Assembly: GCF_013155295.1 (NCBI RefSeq)
Contig: NZ_JABJXT010000023.1
Location: forward strand, 1 to 53,857
Length of the DNA: 53,857 nucleotides
Direction of reading: 5' to 3'
Origin: Pseudogemmobacter hezensis
GTDB taxonomy: Bacteria; Pseudomonadota; Alphaproteobacteria; Rhodobacterales; Rhodobacteraceae
This document shows, piece after piece, positions 27,894 through 36,973 of the stretch (positions are counted from its first letter, which is position 1; each line of letters starts with the position of its first letter). Both the position numbers and the translations under genes were made by a program. Below the pieces are notes generated by a model, which ran no database searches, was not told where the DNA came from, and was given only the letters and a program-made list of their open reading frames with translations.

Positions 27894-28651
27894 GCCAGGC
27901 CGCCAGCCTTGCCCATATTTTCCGCCATCCGATAAAGGCGCATGGCCGCGAAGAGCTGGCTTCGGTTCAGCTCTTCGCGGGCGAGGCTATGCCCTGGGAC
28001 AGGCATTGGGCGGTGGCGCATGATTTGTCAAAGTTCAGCGCCGATTCCCCCGCCTGGATGCCCTGCATCAACTTTCAGCGTGCGGCGCGCAGCCCGGCGC
28101 TTATGGCAATTGAGGCGCGGTTCGACGACAGAACAGGCGTCATGGAGCTGCGGCACCCGGCGCTGGCCCCGCTCAGGTTTCACCCCGAGACCGAGGGCGA
28201 CAGGCTGGTCGAGTGGGTGCGGCCCATCAGCCCGCAGGAACGTTTTCGTCCGGTATCGCTGGTTCGTGCGCCCGGTCGGGCGATGACTGACACCGCGTTT
28301 CCCAGCATCTCGGTGAAGAACCTCGCGTCAAATCGGGCACTGGGCGAAAAGGTCGGGCGCGATCTGTCGATCCATCGCTGGCGCGGCAATCTGTGGATTG
28401 ACGGCCTTGCGCCCTGGGCAGAGATGGGCTGGATCGGCAGGCGGCTGCGCATCGGTGAGGTCGTGCTTGAAATTTGCGAGCCCGTCGGGCGTTGCCGGGC
28501 GACCATGGCCAATCCGGAAACGGGTGAAGTTGACGTCGACACGCTTGAGGCGCTGAAAGAGGCTGTCGGCGTGCAGGATTTTGGCGTATTCGGCACTGTT
28601 CTTGAAGGCGGCGAAATTCGCCCGGGCGATCACGTGGAGGTGCTTGCATGA
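27890..28651 (+). CDS. MOSC-domain protein
   Basis: A 253-residue protein of the MOSC (molybdenum cofactor sulfurase C-terminal) superfamily. It starts with an N-terminal beta-barrel part, SLAHIFRHPIKAHGREELAS, and has in the MOSC part the conserved LEICEPVGRCRATMANPETG with the conserved cysteine that carries a sulfur or contacts the cofactor in relatives. The substrate is unknown. It is coupled by ATGA to yidC and by ATGA to engB, a rhodobacterial arrangement that does not itself indicate a shared function. Confidence 0.88.
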   Translation: MSQAASLAHIFRHPIKAHGREELASVQLFAGEAMPWDRHWAVAHDLSKFSADSPAWMPCINFQRAARSPALMAIEARFDDRTGVMELRHPALAPLRFHPETEGDRLVEWVRPISPQERFRPVSLVRAPGRAMTDTAFPSISVKNLASNRALGEKVGRDLSIHRWRGNLWIDGLAPWAEMGWIGRRLRIGEVVLEICEPVGRCRATMANPETGEVDVDTLEALKEAVGVQDFGVFGTVLEGGEIRPGDHVEVLA

Positions 28652-29298
28652 CGATGGTTTTCAGCCTTGCCCCTGAGGCAGAAGAGCCGGCGCGTGAAAC
28701 GGGCCGACTGCTGTTCGCGGGCCCGGTGGATTTCGTCAAAGGCGTGACGACGATGGCGGCTTTGCCGCCTGCAGATCGCGTTGAGATCTGCTTTGCGGGG
28801 CGTTCGAACGTTGGAAAATCCAGCCTGATCAACGCGCTGACCAATCGGAAAAACCTGGCGCGGGCGTCAAATACGCCTGGCCGCACCCAGGAGATCAACT
28901 TTTTCGCGCTTGGGGAAAGCCGCTATCTCGTCGATCTGCCCGGCTATGGTTTTGCCGAGGCACCGGTGGCGATTGTGCGCAAGTGGCAAGAGCTGCTGAA
29001 ATCCTATCTGGCAGGCCGTCAGACCCTGCGGCGTGCTTTCGTTCTGATCGATACGCGGCATGGCGTTAAGGCGGTGGATGATGAGATCATGTCCTTGCTT
29101 GATCGTTCCGCCGTTACTTTTCAGGTGGTTATGACGAAGGCAGACAAGGTGAACCAGGAAATCCGGGACGCCAATATCGCTCAGGTTAAAGAAGCGTTGC
29201 AAAAGCACCCGGCTGCCTATCCAGAGTTGATTGTCACAAGCTCAGAAAAAGGCCTTGGGATAGAGACCCTTCGCGCCGTAATCGCAACGCTGGAATAG
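28648..29298 (+). CDS. engB: Ribosome biogenesis GTPase EngB/YihA
   Basis: EngB is an essential GTPase needed for late 50S assembly. The 216-residue protein has G1 GRSNVGKSS (residues 51-59), the G2 threonine in NTPGRTQ, G3 DLPGYG (96-101) and G4 TKAD. The start overlaps the MOSC stop (ATGA). It is the last gene of the plus-strand block and is followed by two palindromes. Confidence 0.95.
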   Translation: MTMVFSLAPEAEEPARETGRLLFAGPVDFVKGVTTMAALPPADRVEICFAGRSNVGKSSLINALTNRKNLARASNTPGRTQEINFFALGESRYLVDLPGYGFAEAPVAIVRKWQELLKSYLAGRQTLRRAFVLIDTRHGVKAVDDEIMSLLDRSAVTFQVVMTKADKVNQEIRDANIAQVKEALQKHPAAYPELIVTSSEKGLGIETLRAVIATLE

Positions 29299-29301
29299 GC
29301 G

Positions 29302-29347
29302 CCGGTTTCTTATAAGAAACCGGGCCGGAGTTTTCAAAAACTCCGGC
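29302..29347. terminator. Tandem palindromes, probable bidirectional terminator
   Basis: Two perfect palindromes back to back. The first (29302-29323) has 11-base arms starting CCGGTTTCTTA; the second (29324-29347) has arms GCCGGAGTTTT and AAAACTCCGGC around CA. They lie between converging engB and the minus-strand SDR gene, and the T/A runs inside the second can serve as the U-tract in either direction. Confidence 0.75.
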
Positions 29348-29377
29348 TTCGCGGCGCGCCAATATCGGACGCCAATA

Positions 29378-30109
29378 TCAGACGTGCTGGGCACCGTTCA
29401 CTTCGATTTCGGCACCGGAGATATAGCTGGCCTGGTCAGAGCACAGGAACCAGATGGCGTCCGCCACTTCTTTCGGCTGGCCAAGACGCTGCATTGGCAG
29501 TTTTTCGACAATCTTGTCGGTGCCCGGTGACAGAATTGACGTTTCGACCTCACCGGGGGCGATCGCGTTCACCCTTACACCCAGGGGGCCGAAATCATGG
29601 GCCATCTCGCGGGTCAGCGCGGCCAGGGCGGCTTTTGAGGTCGCATAGGCAGCGCCTGCGAAGGGGTGAACACGCGAGCCTGCAATCGAGGTCACGTTTA
29701 CGATGGCGCCCTTGGTTGCCGTCAGTTCTTCACGCAGGCCGCGAGCCAGAATGACGCTGGCAAAGAAGTTGACGTGGAACACATGGCCCCAGGTCCGCAG
29801 ATCGGTGTCCAGCGTGTTCAGCCTGGCGTTTCCTGGTCCCTTTGGGCTGATCCCGGCATTATTGACCAGGGCGTGCACCCGGCCATTCACCCGTTCGCGG
29901 ATTTTTTCAATCGCGGCGATGGTCATATTCGGGTCGGCAAGGTCGATCTCGATATGGTTCGCCTCGGCGTCGGGCCAGGGGCAACGCGGGTCAAAGGGTT
30001 GGCGCGAACAGGTCAGAACCCGCCAGCCTTCGGATGAAAAACGCTTAACAGTTGCGTGTCCGATGCCGCGTGAGGCGCCGGTCAGCACCAGGACTTTCTG
30101 CTCTGACAT
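29378..30109 (-). CDS. SDR-family oxidoreductase
   Basis: A 243-residue classical short-chain dehydrogenase. It has the nucleotide-binding TGASRGIG (residues 10-17), NNAG, the catalytic serine in VTSIAGS and the YATSK pair (Y and K), and ends SGAEIEVNGAQHV. The NADP/NAD preference and substrate are not evident. The frame extends 198 bases upstream, but ATG at 30109 follows AGGAGCC and matches the family start. ispE ends 64 bases upstream on the same strand. Confidence 0.9.
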   Translation of the reverse strand: MSEQKVLVLTGASRGIGHATVKRFSSEGWRVLTCSRQPFDPRCPWPDAEANHIEIDLADPNMTIAAIEKIRERVNGRVHALVNNAGISPKGPGNARLNTLDTDLRTWGHVFHVNFFASVILARGLREELTATKGAIVNVTSIAGSRVHPFAGAAYATSKAALAALTREMAHDFGPLGVRVNAIAPGEVETSILSPGTDKIVEKLPMQRLGQPKEVADAIWFLCSDQASYISGAEIEVNGAQHV

Positions 30110-30173
30110 CTCTGGCTCCTTCGGAATGTCTGCCTCTTTGTCTCTGCTATTCGCAGCGACTGCAATGGCGACC

Positions 30174-31049
30174 TTAGCCGATGAGGCGGCCCGGCGCGAT
30201 CCACCAGCCCGGCTGGCGGATCTGCAAAGCATGTGCCGCAGCTGCGGCGCGGGCCTCGTCCTGGAAAAGCGCGAAACATGTCGCACCAGAGCCGGACATG
30301 CGGGCAATCAGCGTCTGTGGCTGCGCGCGCAAAGCGCAAAGCACATCACGGATGACGGGCGCGATAGCGCTGGCGGGGGCTTCGAGGTCATTGCGCTGCC
30401 CGCCCAGCCAGGTGGCCAGCGCGGCGGGGTCGGGCCAATGGGGCAGGGTTTTGGGCAAAGGCGGATGGTTTTTCTCGGGCAGGGCGCGGAACACGGCGGG
30501 CGTTGCCACCTCGACGCCTGGATTGACCAGAACGACGCCGCATTCGGGGAAAGAGATCAGCGGCTCCAGGTGTTCGCCGACGCCGCGCATACGCACAGGC
30601 CCCGGGCTGAGGCAGACCGGCACATCCGCGCCAAGTGCGGCCGCCCGCTGCGCCAGATCCGCCGGGGGCGGCATGCCCGTCAGACGCAGCACCGCCCGTA
30701 TTGCCGCCGCCGCATCAGAGGAGCCGCCGCCGATACCAGAGGCAGGGGGCAGGTGCTTTTCCAGCGTGAAGCGGCCCGTAACCCCTGGCATCACGGCTTT
30801 GGCGGCCTGCAAAACCAGGTTGTCGGCGCCTGAGGGCAGTTTTGGCCCGAAAGGCCCTTCCAGGGTCAGCGCCAGCTCTTGTGAGGGCCGCAGCCAAAGC
30901 CGGTCGCCGATATTGGCAAAGGCCACAATACTGTCGAGCAGGTGGTAGCCATCCGCCCTTTGCCCGGTGACGTGCAGGCAAAGATTGATCTTGGCGGGCG
31001 CAAATTCTGCGATTGCGTCAGTCTGCAGCAGGGTCATCATCCGTGTCAT
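30174..31049 (-). CDS. ispE: 4-diphosphocytidyl-2-C-methyl-D-erythritol kinase
   Basis: IspE phosphorylates CDP-methylerythritol in the MEP isoprenoid pathway. The 291-residue GHMP kinase has FAPAKINLCLHVTGQRADGY at the start, the GHMP loop LPPASGIGGGSSDAAAA, and the C-terminal MSGSGATCFALF. Three in-frame ATGs lie close together (31049, 31040, 31037); the longest is given. The start lies inside the end of the TPR gene, a 32-base overlap, so translation is probably coupled. Confidence 0.95.
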   Translation of the reverse strand: MTRMMTLLQTDAIAEFAPAKINLCLHVTGQRADGYHLLDSIVAFANIGDRLWLRPSQELALTLEGPFGPKLPSGADNLVLQAAKAVMPGVTGRFTLEKHLPPASGIGGGSSDAAAAIRAVLRLTGMPPPADLAQRAAALGADVPVCLSPGPVRMRGVGEHLEPLISFPECGVVLVNPGVEVATPAVFRALPEKNHPPLPKTLPHWPDPAALATWLGGQRNDLEAPASAIAPVIRDVLCALRAQPQTLIARMSGSGATCFALFQDEARAAAAAHALQIRQPGWWIAPGRLIG

Positions 31050-32952
31050 CAGGGCTTTGTTCTGCGGGCGCGGCAGGCTCTGTCGGGGCGTCCGGTGCTA
31101 CCTCTGGCGCGGCCTCAGGCAGGATTTCGGGCAGGATTTCGGGCCGGGGATCGGTGGGCGCAGCCGGGGCCTGGGGTGGGGCCGGGATGGCGGCGGCGGG
31201 CGTGGTTCCCTCTTCGGCAAGGGTCGCATCCAGCCCGATCTCCAGCTTGCGGCGGATACGGGTCGCGTCTTTTTCTTCCGGCCCGTAAGACAGCGCCCGG
31301 TGCCACTGGAATTCCGCCTCGCGCTTGCGGCCGTTCATCCAGTAGACATCACCCAGATGGTCGGTGATCACCGGCTCGACCGGCTCCAGCAGCGAGGCCC
31401 GCTCCATCGGGGCCAGCGCCTCTTCGTAACGGCCCAGGGTGAAATAGGCCCAGGCCAGGCTGTCGAGGATATAGCCCGCATCGGGGGCGGCGGCGACGGC
31501 CTCTTCGATCAGCTGCAGCGCCTCATCCAGGTTCTGCCGGCGCTCAAGCAGGCTATAGCCCAGGTAATTCAGAACCTCGGGCTGGCCGGGGTTGATCTCA
31601 AGCGATTTGCGGAAATCGAGATCGGATTCGTCATAGCGCTGCTGCCGCTCTTTGGTGATGGCGCGGCTGAAATACAGAACCCAGCTGCCGCGCGGCGGGT
31701 TGGCGGGCAAAAGCGCGATGGCCGCGTCATAGGCGGTCTCCGCCTCGGCCCAGCGTTCCTCACGCCGGAGCGTGTCGCCAAGCGCGGCCTGAACGACCAG
31801 CATATCGCCATGGCTTTTGGTCAGATCCTGCAGCGCCTCGATCGCGGCATCTGCACGACCTGCCGCATAAAGCGCGGCCGCCCGGCCCAGCTGTGCGTTG
31901 TACCAGGAGGGGTGGTCGGGTGCGAAACCGGAATAGGTTTCCTCGGCCAGATCATATTGACCCTGCTCTTCCAGCATGGCCGCGCCCAGCAAAATCGCAT
32001 CGTCATGATCGGGTTTCAGCGCCACCGCGATGCGGCAGTTCAGCTGCACAAAGGCGGGATCGGCCTCGCCATTGAGCAGGGTGGCGAGCGACCAGAATAC
32101 CTCTGCCATGCCCTCACGGGCGTCTTTGATGGTGTCAAAGGGGATCGTCTCGCCCGCCTCAAGCCGGGCGCGCAGGGCATCGGCCACCGGCTCTGAGCCA
32201 TTGGCCCAGGTGCGGTCGATCAGCGCGATGGCATCCTGATTGCGCTCAAGCTGCGAGAGGATCTGCACATGTGCCAGCACGCCGCGCCGGTTCAGACCCA
32301 GGCCCTGGGTTGAAAGCGCTTTGTCGGCGCCCTCAAAGTCGCCCGCCAGCGCGAAAGCCAGCGCCTTGTGGTAAAGGCCATGCGCCTCAAGCCCGCGGGT
32401 TGCGGCGATTTTGTCGAATTCGGTCACGGCCTCGGTCATATTGCCTTCGCCGAAATCGGCCCAGGCGCGGGCCAGTCCGTCGACCAGCGGGCCGACTGAC
32501 TGCCCGGCATCCAGTGCGGTGGTCACCGCCGTGAAATCGCCTTTGATCGCATCCTGCGAGATCAGCGCGAGATCGGCGAGCTGGGTTTCCTCGTCCGGGG
32601 TGGCAAGCGCCTTGCGATGCGCGGCGACCACTGCGGCCCCGTCGATATTGCCAAGGCTGAGCTGGGCGAAAATGGTGCCATCCATCAAAAGCGCGTTGTC
32701 AGGATCCTCGGTCAGGGCCTGGCTGAACCATGCGGCAGCGGCGCGGAAATCGCCTGCGGTTTCGGCGTTGCGGGCGGCGAGGAAGGCACCGGAATCAGTC
32801 GGCTGCACCGGGGCGGGGGCGGCATCTGCCGCTGCGGTCTGGTCTGCGGTCTGGTCTGCGACCTGCGGCTGATTTTCCTGGGCGGAGAGCGGCAGCATCG
32901 CAAAAAGTGTCAGGCCAAGCGCCGTTGTCAGCGTGAGGAGAGAACGGGTCAT
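31018..32952 (-). CDS. Periplasmic tetratricopeptide-repeat protein
   Basis: A 644-residue protein with a signal peptide (MTRSLLTLTTALGLTLFAML, cleavage near LSAQ) and many TPR-like helix pairs from about residue 45 to 560, with clear units such as PEVLNYLGYSLLERRQNLDE and YILDSLAWAYFTLGRYEEAL. The last 70 residues are Pro/Ala/Glu-rich and include PEILPEILPEAAPEVAPD, coded by a short direct DNA repeat near 31120-31146. It is probably a scaffold in the envelope; the partner is not known. The start codon is the first ATG of the signal peptide. It overlaps ispE at its 3' end. Confidence 0.88.
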   Translation of the reverse strand: MTRSLLTLTTALGLTLFAMLPLSAQENQPQVADQTADQTAAADAAPAPVQPTDSGAFLAARNAETAGDFRAAAAWFSQALTEDPDNALLMDGTIFAQLSLGNIDGAAVVAAHRKALATPDEETQLADLALISQDAIKGDFTAVTTALDAGQSVGPLVDGLARAWADFGEGNMTEAVTEFDKIAATRGLEAHGLYHKALAFALAGDFEGADKALSTQGLGLNRRGVLAHVQILSQLERNQDAIALIDRTWANGSEPVADALRARLEAGETIPFDTIKDAREGMAEVFWSLATLLNGEADPAFVQLNCRIAVALKPDHDDAILLGAAMLEEQGQYDLAEETYSGFAPDHPSWYNAQLGRAAALYAAGRADAAIEALQDLTKSHGDMLVVQAALGDTLRREERWAEAETAYDAAIALLPANPPRGSWVLYFSRAITKERQQRYDESDLDFRKSLEINPGQPEVLNYLGYSLLERRQNLDEALQLIEEAVAAAPDAGYILDSLAWAYFTLGRYEEALAPMERASLLEPVEPVITDHLGDVYWMNGRKREAEFQWHRALSYGPEEKDATRIRRKLEIGLDATLAEEGTTPAAAIPAPPQAPAAPTDPRPEILPEILPEAAPEVAPDAPTEPAAPAEQSPDDTDDDPAAD

Positions 32953-33210
32953 GGCGGAATACTCCCTGGACTGCGACAGGCCGGGTGGCTTTCGCCAGGC
33001 CCCAGCCTTTGCCGGGGCTTACAGATGCGCCCGTGCTGGGAGAGAAGCTAACGCCCCGTTTTGCCACACGCAATGCGGCGCGGCACAGATCGCGGTGGGG
33101 ATCTGCAATGCGGGCCTGTGGCGGGGTGAACTCTTCGTGAGACGGCGCTCAGCTTGCAGGCCAGACGAGGATTCCTGCCTCGCCTGATCTGCCTTGCCTG
33201 GCCTTTCTGG

Positions 33211-33255
33211 TCTGCCCCGCCCGGTTCTGCCCCGCCCGGTGCTGTCGTGCCCGGT
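33211..33255. repeat. 15-bp tandem repeat in the ETF-QO/TPR intergenic region
   Basis: TCTGCCCCGCCCGGT occurs twice in perfect tandem (33211-33225, 33226-33240) followed by a diverged third copy ending CCCGGT (33241-33255). The whole gap 32953-33289 (337 bases) has no gene; it holds this repeat and must carry the TPR gene promoter on the minus strand. Confidence 0.8.
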
Positions 33256-33289
33256 CTGGTTCGCGGTGTTCCGGAGAGCTTCCGGCATG

Positions 33290-34972
33290 TCACATATTCG
33301 GGTAATTCGGCCCGCCGCCGCCCATCGGTGTGGTCCAGTTGATGTTTTGCGACGGGTCTTTGATGTCGCAGGTTTTGCAATGGACGCAGTTCTGGAAGTT
33401 GATGCGGAAACTGGCCTCTGCCCCTTCGCCCAACACCTCATAGACGCCTGCCGGGCAATAGCGCTGCGCGGGCTCGTCATATTCGGGCAGGTTGACGCTG
33501 ATCGGGATGGCAGGATCTTTCAGCCGCAGGTGGGCGGGCTGTTGTTCGTCATGGTTGGTGAAGCTGTAAGAGACATTGGTCAGGCGGTCGAAAGACAGAA
33601 CACCATCCGGTTTCGGATAGTCGATCTTCTTGTAATCTTTTGCCTTTCCGGTCGCCGCAGCGTCGGTTTTACCATGTTTGAGGGTGCCGAAGAAGGAAAA
33701 GCCAAGCGTGTTGGTCCAGAGGTCGAGGCCGCCCAGCATCAGGCTGGCGGTCAGGCCCCATTTCGACCAGATCGGCTTCATGTTGCGGACCTTTTTCAGA
33801 TCCTGGCCGATGGCGCCGGCCCGCACCTCCGTCTCGTAATCGGTAAGCTCATCGCCCTGGCGCCCCGCCTTGATCGCCGCATGCGCGGCTTCTGCGGCGG
33901 CTTTTCCCGAGAGCATCGCATTGTGGTTGCCCTTGATGCGGGGCACGTTCACGAGGCCCGCCGAGCAGCCCAGCAGCGCCACACCCGGCGCCACCATTTT
34001 CGGGATCGACTGGAAGCCACCTTCCGAGATCGCACGCGCACCATAAGCCACGCGTTTGCCGCCTTTCAGCAGTTCCGCCACCATCGGGTGATGCTTGAAG
34101 CGCTGGAATTCCATATAGGGGTAGAGATGGGGGTTCTTGTAGTTCAGGTGAACCACGAAACCGACATAGACCTGATTGTTTTCAAGGTGATAGATGAAGG
34201 ATCCGCCGCCTGCATTGCCGCCCAGCGGCCAGCCCATCGTATGGGTGACCGTGCCCTCGCGGTGCTTTTCGGGATCAATCTCCCAGATCTCTTTCATGCC
34301 GAGGCCGAACTTTTGCGGCTCATGCCCCTCGGAGAGGTTGAATTTCTGGATCACCTCTTTGGCGAGGCTGCCGCGCACGCCTTCGGAGAGGAAGACATAT
34401 TTGCCGCGCAGCTCCATCCCGGGCTCATAGGCGGGGCCGGGCAGGGCGGTTTCCGGGTCAAGCCCAAACTCGCCTGCGACCACGCCCGCAACGCGTTCGC
34501 CGTTTTCGTCTTTGGTCCAGACCAGCTGCGAACAGGCCATGCCGGGGAAAATCTCGACGCCCAGCCCCTCGGCCACGCCGGCCATCCAGCGGCAGACATT
34601 CGCCATCGAGACGATGTAATTGCCGTGATTGTTCATCAAAGGCGGCATCGGGAAATTCGGCACCCGAATTTTCCCTGCCGCGCCAAGGATGTAGAAGTTA
34701 TCCTCTTTGACCGGAACTTTGATCGGCGCATCCATGGTCCGCCAGTCGGGCAGCAGCGCGTCCAGGCCGACCGGGTCCAGAACCGCGCCGGAAAGGATAT
34801 GCGCGCCGACCTCAGAGCCCTTTTCCAGCACCACCACGCTGAGATCGGGGTCCAGCTGTTTCAGCCGGATCGCGGCCGAGAGGCCCGAGGGCCCCGCGCC
34901 AACGATCACAACGTCATATTCCATCGACTCGCGGGTGATCGCAGTGCTGGGCTCGGTGCTGGGCTCGGTCAT
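33290..34972 (-). CDS. Electron transfer flavoprotein-ubiquinone oxidoreductase
   Basis: ETF-QO passes electrons from reduced ETF, loaded by acyl-CoA and other dehydrogenases, to ubiquinone at the inner membrane. The 560-residue protein has the FAD Rossmann motif VVIVGAGPSGLSAAIRL (about residues 21-37) and the C-terminal 4Fe-4S site with CPAGVYEV and CVHCKTCDIKDPSQN. Length is normal. It would serve the acyl-CoA dehydrogenase of the carnitine operon downstream, among others. It is a single-gene unit on the minus strand. Confidence 0.95.
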   Translation of the reverse strand: MTEPSTEPSTAITRESMEYDVVIVGAGPSGLSAAIRLKQLDPDLSVVVLEKGSEVGAHILSGAVLDPVGLDALLPDWRTMDAPIKVPVKEDNFYILGAAGKIRVPNFPMPPLMNNHGNYIVSMANVCRWMAGVAEGLGVEIFPGMACSQLVWTKDENGERVAGVVAGEFGLDPETALPGPAYEPGMELRGKYVFLSEGVRGSLAKEVIQKFNLSEGHEPQKFGLGMKEIWEIDPEKHREGTVTHTMGWPLGGNAGGGSFIYHLENNQVYVGFVVHLNYKNPHLYPYMEFQRFKHHPMVAELLKGGKRVAYGARAISEGGFQSIPKMVAPGVALLGCSAGLVNVPRIKGNHNAMLSGKAAAEAAHAAIKAGRQGDELTDYETEVRAGAIGQDLKKVRNMKPIWSKWGLTASLMLGGLDLWTNTLGFSFFGTLKHGKTDAAATGKAKDYKKIDYPKPDGVLSFDRLTNVSYSFTNHDEQQPAHLRLKDPAIPISVNLPEYDEPAQRYCPAGVYEVLGEGAEASFRINFQNCVHCKTCDIKDPSQNINWTTPMGGGGPNYPNM

Positions 34973-35288
34973 CGGCTTCTTTCTCGCTCCTGGCTGCGGC
35001 CTGTTGGCACCGCATACTTTGGCTTGGACTTTGTGTCTGATGGCCCCATGCGGGCGATTTGTGATTGCCCTAAGGGCAGGCGCACGTCAACCTTGACGCA
35101 ACATCACCGCCATTGCGCCCGTGTCATGGGTAAGATTCTTGCCGTTAAACGACCACAGTGCGCGGCCATGCGCCATGGCTCTTGCTTTTTGTGCGCCCAT
35201 GGGGTGAGGTTACCGGAACACGAGGCGCGAAGTCATGACCCGGGCGACCGGATCGTGGCTTCTGTTTTTTTAAAGTGACGACAAAGAT
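34973..35288. other. Divergent intergenic region ETF-QO / greA
   Basis: 316 bases without a gene, between divergently transcribed ETF-QO and greA. TTGACG at about 35090 is a possible -35 but lacks a partner. No riboswitch-like structure was recognised. Confidence 0.4.
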
Positions 35289-35759
35289 ATGGAAAAAATT
35301 CCGGTAACCCGGCGTGGCTTTGACAGGCTGGACGAAGAGCTCAGGCAGCTGAAGACCGAGGCGCGGCCCGCGATCATCCGCGATATTGCCGAGGCCCGCG
35401 CCCATGGCGACCTGTCGGAAAATGCCGAATATCACGCCGCGCGTGAAAAGCAGGGCTTTATCGAGGGCCGGATCAAAGAGCTTGAGGGCATTATCTCGCT
35501 GGCTGATGTGATCGATCCGACGCAACTGTCGGGGCCGATCAAATTCGGCGCCACGGTGACGGTGGTCGATGAGGACAGCGATGAGGAAAAGACCTGGCAG
35601 ATTGTCGGCGAGGTCGAGGCCAATATCGAGGCCGGGCTTTTGAACCTGCGCTCACCGATTGCGCGGGCGCTGATCGGCAAAGAGGCGGGCGATAGCGTGG
35701 AAGTGACCACGCCCGGTGGCCAGAAAAGCTACGAAATCCTCTCGGTGCGGTATATCTGA
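35289..35759 (+). CDS. greA: Transcription elongation factor GreA
   Basis: GreA rescues backtracked RNA polymerase by stimulating transcript cleavage. The 156-residue protein has an N-terminal coiled coil with the acidic tip [19 protein letters not shown] and the C-terminal FKBP-like domain ending YEILSVRYI. It starts [20 protein letters not shown]. Length is typical. A small inverted repeat follows the gene. Confidence 0.95.
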   Translation: MEKIPVTRRGFDRLDEELRQLKTEARPAIIRDIAEARAHGDLSENAEYHAAREKQGFIEGRIKELEGIISLADVIDPTQLSGPIKFGATVTVVDEDSDEEKTWQIVGEVEANIEAGLLNLRSPIARALIGKEAGDSVEVTTPGGQKSYEILSVRYI

Positions 35760-35780
35760 GCGGATAAAGAACCCTTTAGC

Positions 35781-35806
35781 CTCAGATCTGTAACCCCGGA
35801 TCTGAG
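35781..35806. repeat. 8-bp inverted repeat after greA
   Basis: CTCAGATC (35781-35788) and GATCTGAG (35799-35806) separated by 10 bases. No T-run, so it is not an obvious terminator; it lies 13 bases before the next start and could be an operator. Confidence 0.5.
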
Positions 35807-35818
35807 ACCCGACTGGCA

Positions 35819-36955
35819 ATGGCGGAAGAGATCCCGACGATGAGAAAGCCCGCGCAAGGCTATTTGGCGGCTGAACCCGAAGGCGGGGCGGGCTCCCGGC
35901 TGGCCCGGCGCCTGGGGCTTTCGCCGGTGACAGAGATCGCCGCCGGTGTGGTTTCAGGGATCTGGGTGGTGGCGGTGCTGGCCTGGGTCTTTACCTCTTC
36001 TCCGGGGGGTGATTCGGAGAGGCTGGGCCTGGTTCTCACCCTGTTGATTCTGTTCCTGCCGCTGGTGCTGATCTGGGTGGCGGTGATCACGCTGCGCTCG
36101 GTGGCCGAGCTGCGGACCGAAGCCGCCAGCCTGCATGCCGCAATCGAGGCGATGCGTGGCTCTTTCTCAGAAACGCAGGGAGAGATTCGCGCAGCCATGG
36201 GGCGCAGCGATCTTGCGGGGGCTGCGGGGCTTGCATCGGGGCATGCGGCGCAGGGCGCGCCGCAAACCCTGTCAGGGGGCGGATCAGCGGGCACATCGGG
36301 TGGCACATCAGGGGGTGGCACATCAGGCGCCGGGAATGCCACCGCCACCTTTTCCTCGCGCCGTGATCAGGCCTTGTCGGTGCCATCGGCTGATCGCAAG
36401 GCTGCATTGACGCCACCGCGCGAAGAGCCCGAGGCCGAGCAGCCCGCTCTGGCGCTTGGCACGCCCGCTGACAGCAATCGCGCGCCGCTGTCGATTGAGG
36501 ATTTCATCACCGCGCTGCAATTTCCCGAAAGCCCCGAGGATAAGGCGGGCTTTCGCGCCCTGCGCCTGGCGCTGGAGGATCGTGAGATCGCGCGCCTGAT
36601 CCGGGCGGCGCAGGATGTGCTGACGCTGCTCAGCCAGGAGGGCATCTATATGGATGACCTCAAGCCCGAGCTGTGCCACCCCGACATCTGGCGTCGCTTT
36701 GCTGCAGGAGAGCGGGGCCGGGGCGTCGCGCCGATTGGCGGCATCCGTGACCGCGCCTCGCTGGCGCTGGCGGCCGGACGGCTGCGCGAAGACACGATTT
36801 TCCGTGACGCGGCCCATCACTTCCTGCGCACGTTTGATCGCGTTTTCCAGGTGTTTGAACAAAATGCCAGCGACAATGAGCTGATCCATTTCGCCGATAC
36901 CCGCACCGCCCGCGCCTTTATGGTGCTGGGCCGGGTGGCCGGGGTGTTTGACTGA
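35819..36955 (+). CDS. Conserved membrane protein of unknown function
   Basis: A 378-residue protein with two membrane segments (about residues 42-60 and 70-90), a short coiled-coil (SVAELRTEAASLHAAIEAMR), a Gly/Ser linker with GTSGGTSGGGTSGAGN, and an alpha-helical C-terminal domain (about 220-378) with FITALQFPESPEDKAGFRAL and DAAHHFLRTFDRVFQVFEQN. I do not recognise a named family; relatives are common in rhodobacteria. The linker is coded by three near-repeats of GGCACATC(A/G)GG (36289-36329). Start at 35819; ATG at 35840 is an alternative. Confidence 0.75.
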   Translation: MAEEIPTMRKPAQGYLAAEPEGGAGSRLARRLGLSPVTEIAAGVVSGIWVVAVLAWVFTSSPGGDSERLGLVLTLLILFLPLVLIWVAVITLRSVAELRTEAASLHAAIEAMRGSFSETQGEIRAAMGRSDLAGAAGLASGHAAQGAPQTLSGGGSAGTSGGTSGGGTSGAGNATATFSSRRDQALSVPSADRKAALTPPREEPEAEQPALALGTPADSNRAPLSIEDFITALQFPESPEDKAGFRALRLALEDREIARLIRAAQDVLTLLSQEGIYMDDLKPELCHPDIWRRFAAGERGRGVAPIGGIRDRASLALAAGRLREDTIFRDAAHHFLRTFDRVFQVFEQNASDNELIHFADTRTARAFMVLGRVAGVFD

Positions 36956-36973
36956 TCAGGGATCAGGCGCGGC

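Noticed and set aside
33194-35278. A 694-codon plus-strand open frame
   Set aside because: It is antisense to ETF-QO and its product has low-complexity shadow composition; the minus-strand protein has clear FAD and Fe-S motifs.
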